Shown piece after piece: positions 44,283-52,045 of a stretch of DNA of 64,000 nt; position 1 is the first letter of the stretch, and each line of letters begins with the position of its first letter. The translations under genes and the position numbers were made by a program. The notes under the pieces were generated by a model. That model saw nothing but the letters and a program-made list of their open reading frames with translations, did no database searches and was not told where the DNA came from. Location: assembly GCA_020634415.1 (NCBI GenBank), contig JACKBT010000023.1, forward strand, positions 20,615-84,614, in the 5' to 3' direction. This DNA is from Ardenticatenaceae bacterium. Its GTDB lineage: Bacteria > Chloroflexota > Anaerolineae > Promineifilales > Promineifilaceae.

Positions 44283-44762
44283 TTGAGTACGAAGGAAGAG
44301 CAGTTACGGTACATTGAAGAGTTAGCGTTAAGTTATGAGCAAGCCGGGCAGCCGCGTGCTTCTGGCCGCGTGTTGGGCTGGCTGCTCCTTTGCGATCCAC
44401 CTCACCAAACCATGGACGATTTGGTGCAGGCCTTACAAATCAGCAAAAGCTCGGTGAGCACAGCTACGCGCCAATTGATCCAGGTGGGTTTGATTGAGCG
44501 CATCAGTTTACCCGGCGAACGGCGCGATTTTTACGGCGTTGGTGCGGGCATTTGGACAAAAATCATGCAGGGGGGCCTGATCCAGATAACCGCTTTGCGC
44601 CAACTGGCGGAAAAAGGGCTGGCACTGCTGGCAGATGAAATGCCGGAGCGCCGAGCACGTTTGCAGGAGATGCGGGATATGTATGCTTTCTTCGAGCGTG
44701 AGATGCCGATCTTATTGGCACGGTGGGAGGCGGAACGCAAACAAGGACAGTTAGATGAGTAA
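44283..44762 (+). CDS. GbsR/MarR-family transcriptional regulator
   Basis: The 159-residue protein starts at a TTG (44283) behind AAAGGAAGG. A winged helix-turn-helix is seen in DDLVQALQISKSSVSTATRQL with ERRDFYGV as wing; the tail is charged helical. GbsR-type regulators bind palindromes and often repress transport genes. The operator at 44203-44238 is a strong candidate site. The gene overlaps the ABC ATPase gene by 8 bp, so the operon is coupled. Confidence 0.85.
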   Translation: MSTKEEQLRYIEELALSYEQAGQPRASGRVLGWLLLCDPPHQTMDDLVQALQISKSSVSTATRQLIQVGLIERISLPGERRDFYGVGAGIWTKIMQGGLIQITALRQLAEKGLALLADEMPERRARLQEMRDMYAFFEREMPILLARWEAERKQGQLDE

Positions 44763-45642
44763 TCATGTGATCGAGACGAGCGGCCTGACGATGTATTACG
44801 GCCGTTATCGAGGCATCGTGGATGTGAATTTGGCGGTGCAGCAAGGGGAAGTGTTTGGCTTTTTGGGGCCAAATGGCGCGGGCAAGACGACCACCCAGCG
44901 CATTTTGCTGGATGTGATTCGGCCAACGCGGGGCAAGGCCACCGTTTTTGGCATGGACTGCCAGAAAGATGGTGTGGCTATTCGCCAGCGGGTGGGCTAT
45001 CTGCCCGGCGAGTTGAGTTTGTATCCGACGATGCGCGGCAAGCAGTTTTTGGATTTGATGAATGCGCTGCATGGCAATAATGGCGATATGGCTTACCGGC
45101 AGGCGTTGTGTGAGCGGCTGAATTTGGACACGAACCGCCGCATCCGGGAGTATTCACGGGGCAACAAGCAGAAGATTGGCATTGTGGCTGCGTTTATGAA
45201 TAAGGCGGATTTGATTATTTTGGATGAGCCAACAGGCGGTTTGGACCCATTGGTGCAGCAGACGGTGTTGGCTTTGGTGCGTGAGGCGAAGGCCGACGGC
45301 CGTTCCGTTTTCTTCTCCTCGCACATCTTGCCCGAAGTGCAGGCCGTGTGCGACCGCGTGGGCATTATCCGCGAAGGGCAGTTGGTGGCTACCGAGCGGG
45401 TGGAGAGCCTGACCAAGCAGCAGTTTAAGCGGCTGCGTCTGCACTTTGCCCAAATGCCGCCCGAAAATGCTTTTGCGCTGGATGGGGTGACAGAAACGGC
45501 ACGGGAAGAGGGGATGGTGCTGTTGGAGGTGCGGGATAATTTGAATAAGGTGCTGGAAACGGCCGTATCCTACCACGTCACCGATTTAGAAACTGAGCCA
45601 GTGACTTTGGAAGAAGTTTTCCTGGCCTATTATGGAGATTAG
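44755..45642 (+). CDS. ABC transporter ATP-binding protein
   Basis: The 295-residue ATPase has Walker A GPNGAGKTT, signature variant YSRGNKQKIG, Walker B LIILDEPTGGLDP and FSSHILPEVQ. This is the drug-efflux/ABC-2 type. The C-terminal codons YYGD and the TAG are shared with a hairpin repeat. With the permease at 45707 it forms an exporter controlled by the upstream regulator. Confidence 0.9.
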   Translation: MSNHVIETSGLTMYYGRYRGIVDVNLAVQQGEVFGFLGPNGAGKTTTQRILLDVIRPTRGKATVFGMDCQKDGVAIRQRVGYLPGELSLYPTMRGKQFLDLMNALHGNNGDMAYRQALCERLNLDTNRRIREYSRGNKQKIGIVAAFMNKADLIILDEPTGGLDPLVQQTVLALVREAKADGRSVFFSSHILPEVQAVCDRVGIIREGQLVATERVESLTKQQFKRLRLHFAQMPPENAFALDGVTETAREEGMVLLEVRDNLNKVLETAVSYHVTDLETEPVTLEEVFLAYYGD

Positions 45643-45693
45643 AGACTGGTAAACTGGAGACTGATAGTCTCTAGTCCCTAGTCTCCAGTCTCA
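45640..45693. repeat. GGAGACTGGAGATTGG-family hairpin in operon
   Basis: GAGACTGGTAAACTGGAGACT on the left (in pieces) and AGTCTCTAGTCCCTAGTCTCC on the right around GATAG. It separates the ATPase and permease genes of the same operon and may reduce permease expression. Confidence 0.8.
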
Positions 45694-45706
45694 TCTGAGA
45701 AAAATC

Positions 45707-46537
45707 ATGTTTAACCTACTCCTTCACGAACTGCGCGTCCGACGGAGCGCGATATTAGGCTGGGGCATCGGCCTCTTCTTCTTTGTGCTGATCTACCTCC
45801 CCGTTTACCCCTCCATGCAGGAGCAATTGCAAAGTTTCGATATTGAAAGCATCGCCATTTATCAGGCGATGGGCATTGGTTCGATGAGTACCCTGGAAGG
45901 GTACGCCAGTTCCACCATCGTCCAATTTATTCCCATTTTGCTGGGCATCTATGCCATCATCAATGGCACGGCTACCCTGGCGGGCGAGGAAGACAGCGGC
46001 ACGTTGGAACTCATGGTCGCCATGCCGCTGGCCCGCTGGCAAATCGTCGCTATCAAGGCTGTCGCCATGATCATTGCCACGCTGATTATCGCGCTCCTGG
46101 CCGCACTGGGCGCGGTGGCTGTCTTCCTGGCGATTGAAGGGCAGATAGAGACGACGATGACGGCCGCTCAACTATTCTGGGCGACGATGAGCGGCTGGCC
46201 GCTGGCCCTGGCCTTGATGATGATTAGCTTCTTTTTGGGAGCTTATCTGCCCAGCCGCCGCATCGCTTCGTCTGCCGCCGCCCTTGTTTTCATCGCCAGC
46301 TACTTTGGCAACAGCGTCGCCAACCTGACGGACAAACTGGAGCCGCTGCGCCCCATCTTTTTGTTTTCTTACTTGAATACGTCGCCGCAGGTGTTTAGCG
46401 AGGGGGTGAATGGCGGGGATATGGCTGTGCTGCTGGGTGTGTCTGTTGTCTTTTTCATCCTGGCGCTGCTGAGCTTCCAACGGCGCGACATCACGGTGGG
46501 GGCCTGGCCCTGGCAGCGGGCGCAGGTGTCTGGCTGA
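45707..46537 (+). CDS. ABC-2 type transporter permease
   Basis: The 276-residue protein has six hydrophobic segments (ILGWGIGLFFFVLIYLP near 20; AVAMIIATLIIALLAALGAV; ALMMISFFLGAYL; AALVFIASYFG; AVLLGVSVVFFILALL). TLAGEEDSGTLELMVAMPL is the coupling-loop signature of ABC-2 permeases. It partners the ATPase at 44755. Its gene lies 64 bp after the ATPase stop, separated by a hairpin repeat. Confidence 0.88.
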   Translation: MFNLLLHELRVRRSAILGWGIGLFFFVLIYLPVYPSMQEQLQSFDIESIAIYQAMGIGSMSTLEGYASSTIVQFIPILLGIYAIINGTATLAGEEDSGTLELMVAMPLARWQIVAIKAVAMIIATLIIALLAALGAVAVFLAIEGQIETTMTAAQLFWATMSGWPLALALMMISFFLGAYLPSRRIASSAAALVFIASYFGNSVANLTDKLEPLRPIFLFSYLNTSPQVFSEGVNGGDMAVLLGVSVVFFILALLSFQRRDITVGAWPWQRAQVSG

Positions 46538-46556
46538 TAGTTGTTTTGGCCTTTAT

Positions 46557-46628
46557 GACTACAACGGAGAGGGAAATTAACGGATATTACCTCGAAAAAA
46601 TCCGTTTTTTTCTGAATCCGTTGTAGTC
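46557..46628. terminator. GACTACAACGGA-family hairpin (copy 2)
   Basis: Exact 12-bp arms GACTACAACGGA (46557-46568) and TCCGTTGTAGTC (46617-46628) with an inner TACCTCGAAAAAATCCG/CGGATA-like hairpin. It follows the permease gene. Same family as 41636-41697. Confidence 0.75.
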
Positions 46629-46779
46629 TGCCAAGTAACTAAAATATTTTCTTAAAGCCCAACGGTTTCTCTCTCTTTTTTCTTCTGAGCAAGCGGTGGG
46701 CAGTTGGGTAACTGTTTTTGAGGAGGGGAGGGGGTGTGGAAACGGCCGTTATTTCCACTTAACAGCTAAGTTATCAATT

Positions 46780-47481
46780 TTATGACTTGGGAACAAAATC
46801 AGTTCGTCCTGCCCATTCGCCATATTCCCCAATTGGTTTAAACCGGAGCGTGGTAAATTCAAAATGAAAATCTTTGCGGTTGCGTTCAATCATGGCCTCT
46901 GCATGGCGCTTTGGTTGGGGAACTGAACTATGACCACGAACCATATCCACCATTTCTTGCTGCGATTTCCAAATAGAAAAAGTAGAAACCGTTCGCGGGG
47001 GTCTCATAGCTGCTGCGGCCAAAGTGGTTCCCGGATGGTCACGCACAAGTTTTTCGACTGGTTTTCCCCAATGGATGAAACGTGGCACTTGGGGCAGTTT
47101 CATTCTGGCTAAAGTGACGGCCACAACTGGCGCTGATGGATTTTGTTCACCAACACTTTCAGCCAGCCCATCAAATTCGCTGATGTGCCCCCAACGACGC
47201 ATGAATTCCATTCTCACATGCCAACCACGAGCCAAGGCATAACCAAGTTTTGCGTTTTCCAGAAAATCATCAACAGCGGCCTGGTTTTCCCAGGCGGCAA
47301 ACATGGCTAAGGTTTGTAGTTGCATCCGGGCTGGTGACACAATTGGCACACCCAGTTCCATTTTTATCATGCATTCTGCGTGTTTTAAGCCAGGAATTGT
47401 ATTCTTGTCAGGGGGGAGTAACAGAGCCTTAACTGTTGTGAAAATGCCGACTTTTGCCAAATGGAAAGTAAAAAGTGTCAT
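46780..47481 (-). CDS. Spheroidene-monooxygenase-like / ferredoxin-like-fold protein
   Basis: The 233-residue protein has two similar halves (LQTLAMFAAWENQAAVDDFL and VSTFSIWKSQQEMVDMVRG) and ends in HFEFTTLRFKPIGEYGEW. This pattern recalls the CrtA/antibiotic-monooxygenase-like dimeric alpha/beta barrel; I could not confirm a heme or substrate site. It ends at a two-gene unit with the P-loop kinase 5 bp upstream. Annotated with low confidence. Confidence 0.4.
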   Translation of the reverse strand: MTLFTFHLAKVGIFTTVKALLLPPDKNTIPGLKHAECMIKMELGVPIVSPARMQLQTLAMFAAWENQAAVDDFLENAKLGYALARGWHVRMEFMRRWGHISEFDGLAESVGEQNPSAPVVAVTLARMKLPQVPRFIHWGKPVEKLVRDHPGTTLAAAAMRPPRTVSTFSIWKSQQEMVDMVRGHSSVPQPKRHAEAMIERNRKDFHFEFTTLRFKPIGEYGEWAGRTDFVPKS

Positions 47482-47486
47482 ACGTA

Positions 47487-48023
47487 TCAGTTACCTTTCG
47501 GATAAAGTGAGGCGGGGTGCGACACCTGGCTGGCATGGTCAAGAATGGTGTCCACAACACTGGAGAGGGGTGCTGTGGCATCAATTGTGATGGCGTTCTG
47601 GGGAAGGTATTCTTTGGTCGCCTGTTGTAATCGGGCAAAGGCTTCCCCTTCCTCGGCCGTTCCACCCCATTCGTCTTCAGGCCGGGCGGCCAGCCGCCGG
47701 TTCAGCGTATCCAGATCGATCTCCAGCACAAAAACTTCATCGAACAGACCGATGAAGCGGTCGGAATTCCTGGAACCACCGCAAAAGAAGGTTGCCGCAT
47801 GGGTTTGATCGGCCACCAAAGCTCGGACCTTCTTAACGTCCCATAGCCAGGCCCGATGCTCGCTGGCGTCGCCAGTTATGGGCTTCCCCGTTCTTAGATC
47901 GCCAAAATAGGCCAACTCTCTGTCGCCGTGGATGGTGTGGTAGCCGCGCCTTTGCAGTTCGTCGCAGACTGTGGTTTTACCAGCGCAGGAAACGCCGTCA
48001 ATTAAGTAGTTTTTAATACCCAT
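47487..48023 (-). CDS. P-loop nucleotide kinase-like AAA protein
   Basis: The 178-residue protein has an N-terminal Walker A DGVSCAGKTTVCDEL and a later FVLEIDLDTLNRRLAARPED, the lid-like pattern of small-molecule or nucleoside kinases. Substrate unknown. It is followed after 5 bp by the ferredoxin-like-fold gene. The ATG is at 48023. Confidence 0.7.
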   Translation of the reverse strand: MGIKNYLIDGVSCAGKTTVCDELQRRGYHTIHGDRELAYFGDLRTGKPITGDASEHRAWLWDVKKVRALVADQTHAATFFCGGSRNSDRFIGLFDEVFVLEIDLDTLNRRLAARPEDEWGGTAEEGEAFARLQQATKEYLPQNAITIDATAPLSSVVDTILDHASQVSHPASLYPKGN

Positions 48024-48180
48024 GTTTTGTTTCTAATAAGAGAGGAGATGATGCTTAACGGCCGTTTCTCCCCGCCATTCTCCCTCTTCTTAGCTAGCAG
48101 TGGGGCAATCTCATCGATAAAGGTTTGGTGGGAATACGGCCGTTATTCGGGCAATAAGCTGTTGATAAAATTCTAGAGTG

Positions 48181-48945
48181 TTATTCCCCAGTAAATTTCA
48201 ACTCAATATCTACTGGCTCAGTCTCTTTCACAAGCATCTCGCGCATCAGATTGTGAATATTTGATCCGCCAAACACTGATTGCATTTGAGCATCAAAGAA
48301 GAATAACAAGAGAAAAGCTATTACGATTCCACTACTCTTACTTTTGCAAGCTCGAATTTCAAATGAGTTTTCTCCTCCTCCTAATTCTGTCCCAGGCCAA
48401 CGATGTATTATCACACCTTCATCTAGTAGCAGAATGGCAATTGGTGCGTTTCTTGCTGAGAATTTACTTGAAAACTCCCTCAGATTCTTAATAGTAGTTT
48501 CAAGACGAGGTGACTGAAAAGCGAATATTATTCCATTAAGCGTATAATTCATTTGTTTGGCAATACAAATATTGCTTAATGCCCCATGCAATTCTCTTTT
48601 TGAAAGCCCCGTCTTCACTTCAACCACCATTCTTACTGCTTGGGGAAAAACAACCTTTATCTCCCCTTCTGAATAAACTAATGGATAGCTATTATGGTCA
48701 TGAACGACAATATCACATTGCTTACTAACTAAATCAGAGTTAGTTGGATCGCAGATGAATCCTTGACAAACATTAAAACGCCCGGCACTTCGCTGTGCAA
48801 GAAAATTCCTAAGAATGACTTCATTAGCCGTTCCTGATGTTAGATTGTGGTTGGGAACAAAACTTCTTATTCGATTCAAACGCCCTTCAAACTCGAGAGC
48901 TATTCCCGTACAATATTCAATTAATCGTTTAATACTCGATTCCAT
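48181..48945 (-). CDS. DUF6602-like protein with PD-(D/E)xK-like core
   Basis: The 254-residue protein has GTANEVILRNFL, KQCDIVVHDHN and MVVEVKTGLSKRELHGAL, where D...ExK fits a PD-(D/E)xK nuclease-like core, as in the DUF6602 family. A hydrophobic IVIAFLLLFFF follows near the C-terminus. The ATG at 48945 was chosen because the longer frame starting at 49050 begins inside the adjacent insertion sequence. The region is AT-rich. Function unknown; defence or restriction is possible. Confidence 0.6.
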   Translation of the reverse strand: MESSIKRLIEYCTGIALEFEGRLNRIRSFVPNHNLTSGTANEVILRNFLAQRSAGRFNVCQGFICDPTNSDLVSKQCDIVVHDHNSYPLVYSEGEIKVVFPQAVRMVVEVKTGLSKRELHGALSNICIAKQMNYTLNGIIFAFQSPRLETTIKNLREFSSKFSARNAPIAILLLDEGVIIHRWPGTELGGGENSFEIRACKSKSSGIVIAFLLLFFFDAQMQSVFGGSNIHNLMREMLVKETEPVDIELKFTGE

Positions 48946-49013
48946 AAGAATTTTTGGTTTCAGTATCCTATGCAAGCTAATATTTTTAATGGCAAAAATC
49001 TGAATAGTCTTAT

Positions 49014-50466
49014 TAATACCTTCGCCACACAAATGAGCTAAAAAGTACAAAAGAGTTGGAAACGCGGTAAAGTTTTTTTAACCAAAAAGAAACAACCGGG
49101 AAACCAACTCATGACTGAAATCCTAGCACTTTTACAAATAATCAACCAATCTGTTTTGGATACGACGACGCGGAGACGCTTGGCTATCATCATCTTAGCC
49201 ATGTTAGCAATGGCTGGGCGCATAACGATGTTAGGCATCTGGCGCTGGACAGAAGAAGGAGGCAGTTACCGTACCATCCAACGATTTTTCAACACAGAAA
49301 TCAACTGGTCGCAACTGATGGTCACATGTACAGCCATTTGGTTTGCCGATATAGAAGATATATTCCTGTTGGCTGGCGATGAAACAGTTGTCACCAAAGC
49401 GGGTAAAGTGACACACGGTCTCGACCGCTTCTTTTCATCGATATATGGTAGACCCGTCAAAGGATTGGCCTTCTTGGCATTTACATTAGTCAGCGTCAAA
49501 CGACACGAAGCCTATCCCGTACGCATGGAGCAATTGAGCAAAGAAAAAGCCCTGTGCGGCCAGAGGAAAAAGAAAGCCCAAAAGAAAAAGAAGTCCCCCC
49601 AAAAGGGGAAGCGCGGTCGTCCCCAGGGGAGCAAAAACAAAAATCGGCAGGATGTTGAATTGCCAGAACACCTGCAACAAATGCAAATATGGCTAAAAAG
49701 CACATTGCGTTTGCTGGCAATAGTGGGCATCCCCATCATCTACTTCATGTTTGACGGTGCTTTTGGCAACAACAACAGTTTGCAGATGGTACGGCAATGC
49801 GGGTTGCATCTCATTTCCAAATTGCGACGCGATTCGGCTTTGTATTTTCCCTATACAGGCGCACAAAAGAAGTACGGAGCCAGACGTAAATATGGAAGCA
49901 AGTTAGATTACGATCAGATTCCTGGTAAATATTTGGTCTCTACAGAAACAGTTGACAAGATACGCACCCAGATTTACCAAATGCAGATGTGGCACAAGCT
50001 GTTTCCTGACAAGCTCAATATCGTTATTGTCAGAAAGATAAATCTTGAGACCAACAAATGGGCGCATGTGGTCTTGTTTTCCAGTGATTTAACGCTTGCG
50101 GCTGACAAACTGGTGAATTACTATCGGCTACGTTTCCAAATAGAGTTCAACTTCAGAGATGCGAAACAATTCTGGGGGCTGGAAGATTTTATGAATGTTG
50201 AGCAACAACCGGTTCACAATTTTGCGAACCTGTCTATGTTCATGGTAACTGTGACCCAACATCTAATTCAGCAACGACGCGGCAACATACCTAACTTTGG
50301 CATCAACGACCTCAAAGCGGAATTTCGGGGACGCAAATACGCCTCTGAACTATTAAAATTGTTGCCAGAAACGCTAAACGAATTATTAATTGACGACTTT
50401 TTCGCTAACATCGGGGTTCTCGGCAGGATTAACTCTCCTTCACCGCCCTAATCTGGCGAAGGTATT
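49014..50466 (+). mobile_element. Complete IS4-type insertion sequence
   Basis: 13-bp terminal inverted repeats AATACCTTCGCCA (49015-49027) and TGGCGAAGGTATT (50454-50466) flank a single transposase gene, and GTCTTAT occurs directly outside each end (49007-49013 and 50467-50473) as a 7-bp target duplication. The left end carries one extra T before the repeat. The element is about 1.45 kb and AT-richer than the surroundings. Confidence 0.85.
49111..50451 (+). CDS. IS4-family DDE transposase
   Basis: The 446-residue protein has a LAGDETVV first aspartate, IIYFMFDGAFGNN second aspartate and YRLRFQIEFNFRDAKQFWGLE, the Y-(2)-R-(3)-E-(6)-K signature of IS4-type transposases. A lysine-rich stretch (KKKAQKKKKSPQKGKRGRPQG in pieces) follows the first aspartate and may bind DNA. 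The reading frame is intact, so the element may be active. Confidence 0.92.
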   Translation: MTEILALLQIINQSVLDTTTRRRLAIIILAMLAMAGRITMLGIWRWTEEGGSYRTIQRFFNTEINWSQLMVTCTAIWFADIEDIFLLAGDETVVTKAGKVTHGLDRFFSSIYGRPVKGLAFLAFTLVSVKRHEAYPVRMEQLSKEKALCGQRKKKAQKKKKSPQKGKRGRPQGSKNKNRQDVELPEHLQQMQIWLKSTLRLLAIVGIPIIYFMFDGAFGNNNSLQMVRQCGLHLISKLRRDSALYFPYTGAQKKYGARRKYGSKLDYDQIPGKYLVSTETVDKIRTQIYQMQMWHKLFPDKLNIVIVRKINLETNKWAHVVLFSSDLTLAADKLVNYYRLRFQIEFNFRDAKQFWGLEDFMNVEQQPVHNFANLSMFMVTVTQHLIQQRRGNIPNFGINDLKAEFRGRKYASELLKLLPETLNELLIDDFFANIGVLGRINSPSPP

Positions 50467-50473
50467 GTCTTAT

Positions 50474-50611
50474 GAAAGTATATATTAATTTGACTCCTCT
50501 ACCATGTTTGCAGTTACAAAAATAAATCACCCATGTCAGCGATCTAACTATTTTTGACATACCATCAACCGGGTGCTGCACGCTGCTCATCCCTTTACTG
50601 GAGGCTGCGTT
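50474..50611. other. Gene-free interval after the IS
   Basis: AT-rich sequence with no recognisable gene; it is the original flank of the DUF6602-type gene separated by the IS. GAGGAG on the minus strand at about 50494 has no start codon in useful distance. Confidence 0.4.
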
Positions 50612-50659
50612 ATGAACATGCAAACGAAAAACGGAAACAACACCATCACTCTCGCCTGA
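50612..50659 (+). CDS. 15-residue ORF with ribosome-binding site
   Basis: ATG at 50612, TGA at 50657-50659. TGGAGG lies 7 bp upstream of the ATG. The peptide is MNMQTKNGNNTITLA. Three successive hairpins, two with T runs, follow (50695-50801). No function can be inferred. It is reported because of the signal combination, similar to the peptide ORF at 44042-44116. Confidence 0.4.
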   Translation: MNMQTKNGNNTITLA

Positions 50660-50694
50660 TTCGATTGCCTGTTCACGCTTGATTTAAGTACCCC

Positions 50695-50729
50695 AAGCCA
50701 TGGGCAATCTGCTGCTCGTGGCTTTTTTC
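50695..50729 (+). terminator. Hairpin with T run after the 15-residue ORF
   Basis: AGCCATG and CGTGGCT-type arms (one G-U pair) followed by TTTTTT at 50723-50728. Confidence 0.55.
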
Positions 50730-50763
50730 TTGCCTGTTGGCCGACCCCATGCGTCGGCCCCCA

Positions 50764-50801
50764 CGCCACGAGATGGCTGTCACTCGTGGCGTTTTGTTTT
50801 T
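50764..50801 (+). terminator. Rho-independent terminator
   Basis: CGCCACGAG (50764-50772) and CTCGTGGCG (50783-50791), exact 9-bp arms, then TTTTGTTTTT. GGCCGAC and GTCGGCC at 50739-50759 form another hairpin just upstream. Confidence 0.8.
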
Positions 50802-50810
50802 CTGCAAATG

Positions 50811-50894
50811 TTGTGGCCGTCTCTCAGTCAGTCCCGAAGGGCTGCTCTCCCGACCGTGCCAGTTGAGTGGCTCGGTGAGACACCGACCACAGCG
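50811..50894. repeat. GGCCGG...CCGACCAG-type hairpin repeat
   Basis: TTGTGGCCGTCTCTCAGTC, CGACCGTGCC and GGCTCGGTGAGACACCGACC blocks match the family seen at 24878-24936, 33737-33794 and 39685-39747. Confidence 0.7.
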
Positions 50895-50918
50895 GGGGGC
50901 GGGTGAGGCAGAGGGTGT

Positions 50919-51026
50919 GTTGTTGAATACGGCCGTATCGCCGACAGCGGCACGTTGGATGAACTGCTGGCCCGTTATGAGGACAGGCGTTATGTGTGGC
51001 ACGGTGAAAATCTTACGCAACGCTAA
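50919..51026 (+). pseudogene. Remnant C-terminus of an ABC exporter
   Basis: The frame reads VVEYGRIADSGTLDELLAR and YEDRRYVWHGENLTQR before TAA at 51024-51026. GRIxxxGTxDELLAR is the typical end of ABC exporter ATPase domains. Upstream in the same frame is a TGA after a few codons and no Walker motifs, so this is a truncated relic. Confidence 0.7.
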
Positions 51027-51114
51027 CACCTGAGTAATGCCTGTGTAAGAAACGGCCGTTACAATACCTAAACAAAGAAGAAATCCAAGTGAACAACTTC
51101 ATATTAGGGAGAGA

Positions 51115-51223
51115 CTAGCAGTTTGTCGGAGAACCCCAACTTGTAGCCGCGAAATCCCTTTCGCGCCTCTGGGAACGCGGTAAGGATACCGCGGCTACAA
51201 CCACTTTTCCGACAGCCTGCTAG
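51115..51223. repeat. Nested element: CTAGCAG...CTGCTAG with inner GTAGCCGCG hairpin
   Basis: Outer arms 51115-51130 and 51208-51223 match 14 of 16 bases. An inner hairpin TTGTAGCCGCG (51141-51151) and CGCGGCTACAA (51190-51200) is exact. This looks like one repeat element inserted in another. Confidence 0.7.
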
Positions 51224-51275
51224 AGACCAGAGACTAGAGATTAATTAGTCTCCAGTCTCTAGTCTCCAGTCTCCC
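51222..51275. repeat. GGAGACTGGAGATTGG-family hairpin repeat
   Basis: AGAGACCAGAGACTAGAGATT and AGTCTCCAGTCTCTAGTCTCC (read in short pieces) form inverted arms around AATT. Confidence 0.75.
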
Positions 51276-51302
51276 ACCAAAACCTAAAACAGGAGAAAGA
51301 TC

Positions 51303-51956
51303 ATGCTAAACAAAGTATTACGCCGGAAGCAGTTAGAGCAAGAAGTCGAGTCCATGAATCGGCTGCCACCAGGCCAATCACTCACCAACAAATTCCCGGT
51401 GCTGCATTATGGCCCCACCCCACACACCGATCTCAAGACGTGGGACTTCCGCGTCTTTGGGCTGGTGGAGGAGGAAAAGGTGTGGAATTGGGAAGCGTTC
51501 AACCAACTGCCCCGCACCAACATCATGATGGATTTGCACTGCGTCACGCGCTGGTCGAAGTTCGATACCAAGTGGGAAGGTGTGTCGGTGAAGACGCTGA
51601 TTGACGAGGGCTTCATCAAGCCCAAGCCGGAAGCTGAATTTGTAGTCCAGCACTGCGAATATGGCTACACCACCAACACGCCATTGGAACTGATTTTGCA
51701 GGACAATTTCTTGCTGGCGACGCATTATGAAGGGCAGCCCATTCCCGTAGAACATGGCTGGCCGCTGCGGGGCTTGATTGGCTCGTTTGCTGACCGCAGT
51801 GAGGCCAAGACGGCCTACTTATGGAAGGGCGGCAAGTGGCTGCGCGGCCTGGAGTTTCGGGCGACGGATAAGCTGGGCTTTTGGGAGAATGCGGGCTATC
51901 ACAACGAGGCTGATCCCTGGCAGGAGCAGCGCTTTAGTCGGGGTGGCTGGTTTTAA
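51303..51956 (+). CDS. Sulfite-oxidase-like molybdopterin oxidoreductase
   Basis: The 217-residue protein has the molybdopterin-binding pattern of the SUOX/MsrP fold: FPVLHYGPTP, DLHCVTRWSKFDTKWEGV (with the Mo-coordinating Cys in LHCVTRWS) and GWPLRGLI. The protein is short and lacks a C-terminal dimerisation domain, fitting the bacterial MsrP/YedY-like branch. Substrate unknown. No signal peptide or Tat motif is visible and no membrane subunit lies beside it, so it may be cytoplasmic. Confidence 0.85.
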   Translation: MLNKVLRRKQLEQEVESMNRLPPGQSLTNKFPVLHYGPTPHTDLKTWDFRVFGLVEEEKVWNWEAFNQLPRTNIMMDLHCVTRWSKFDTKWEGVSVKTLIDEGFIKPKPEAEFVVQHCEYGYTTNTPLELILQDNFLLATHYEGQPIPVEHGWPLRGLIGSFADRSEAKTAYLWKGGKWLRGLEFRATDKLGFWENAGYHNEADPWQEQRFSRGGWF

Positions 51957-51972
51957 TCGGTAATCGGTGAAC

Positions 51973-52008
51973 GGTGAACCGTCATCCGATTACCGATGAC
52001 GGTTCACC
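51973..52008. repeat. GGTGAACCGTCAT hairpin repeat
   Basis: Exact 13-bp arms 51973-51985 and 51996-52008; further TAATCGGTGAACGG and GATTACGGTTCACCG copies continue to about 52050. It is between the convergent sulfite-oxidase-like and HtrA genes. A relative is at 53139-53177. Confidence 0.8.
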
Positions 52009-52045
52009 AATTACCGATTACTGATTACGGTTCACCGATTACGGT

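Larger units (their letters stand above)
51027..51302. other. Repeat-packed interval before the sulfite-oxidase-like gene
   Basis: It holds an ACGGCCGT palindrome (51052 area), a nested element (51115-51223) and a GGAGACTGGAGATTGG-family hairpin (51222-51275). AGGAGA at 51291-51296 is the ribosome-binding site of the next gene. Confidence 0.6.

Noticed and set aside
48048..48176. 42-codon plus-strand ORF behind GAGAGGAG
   Set aside because: Ribosome-binding site spacing is too short, it includes two ACGGCCGT palindromes and the peptide shows no pattern.
50737..51033. 98-codon ORF over the hairpin-rich spacer
   Set aside because: It reads through a terminator and a repeat element; the ABC remnant is in another frame of the same DNA.
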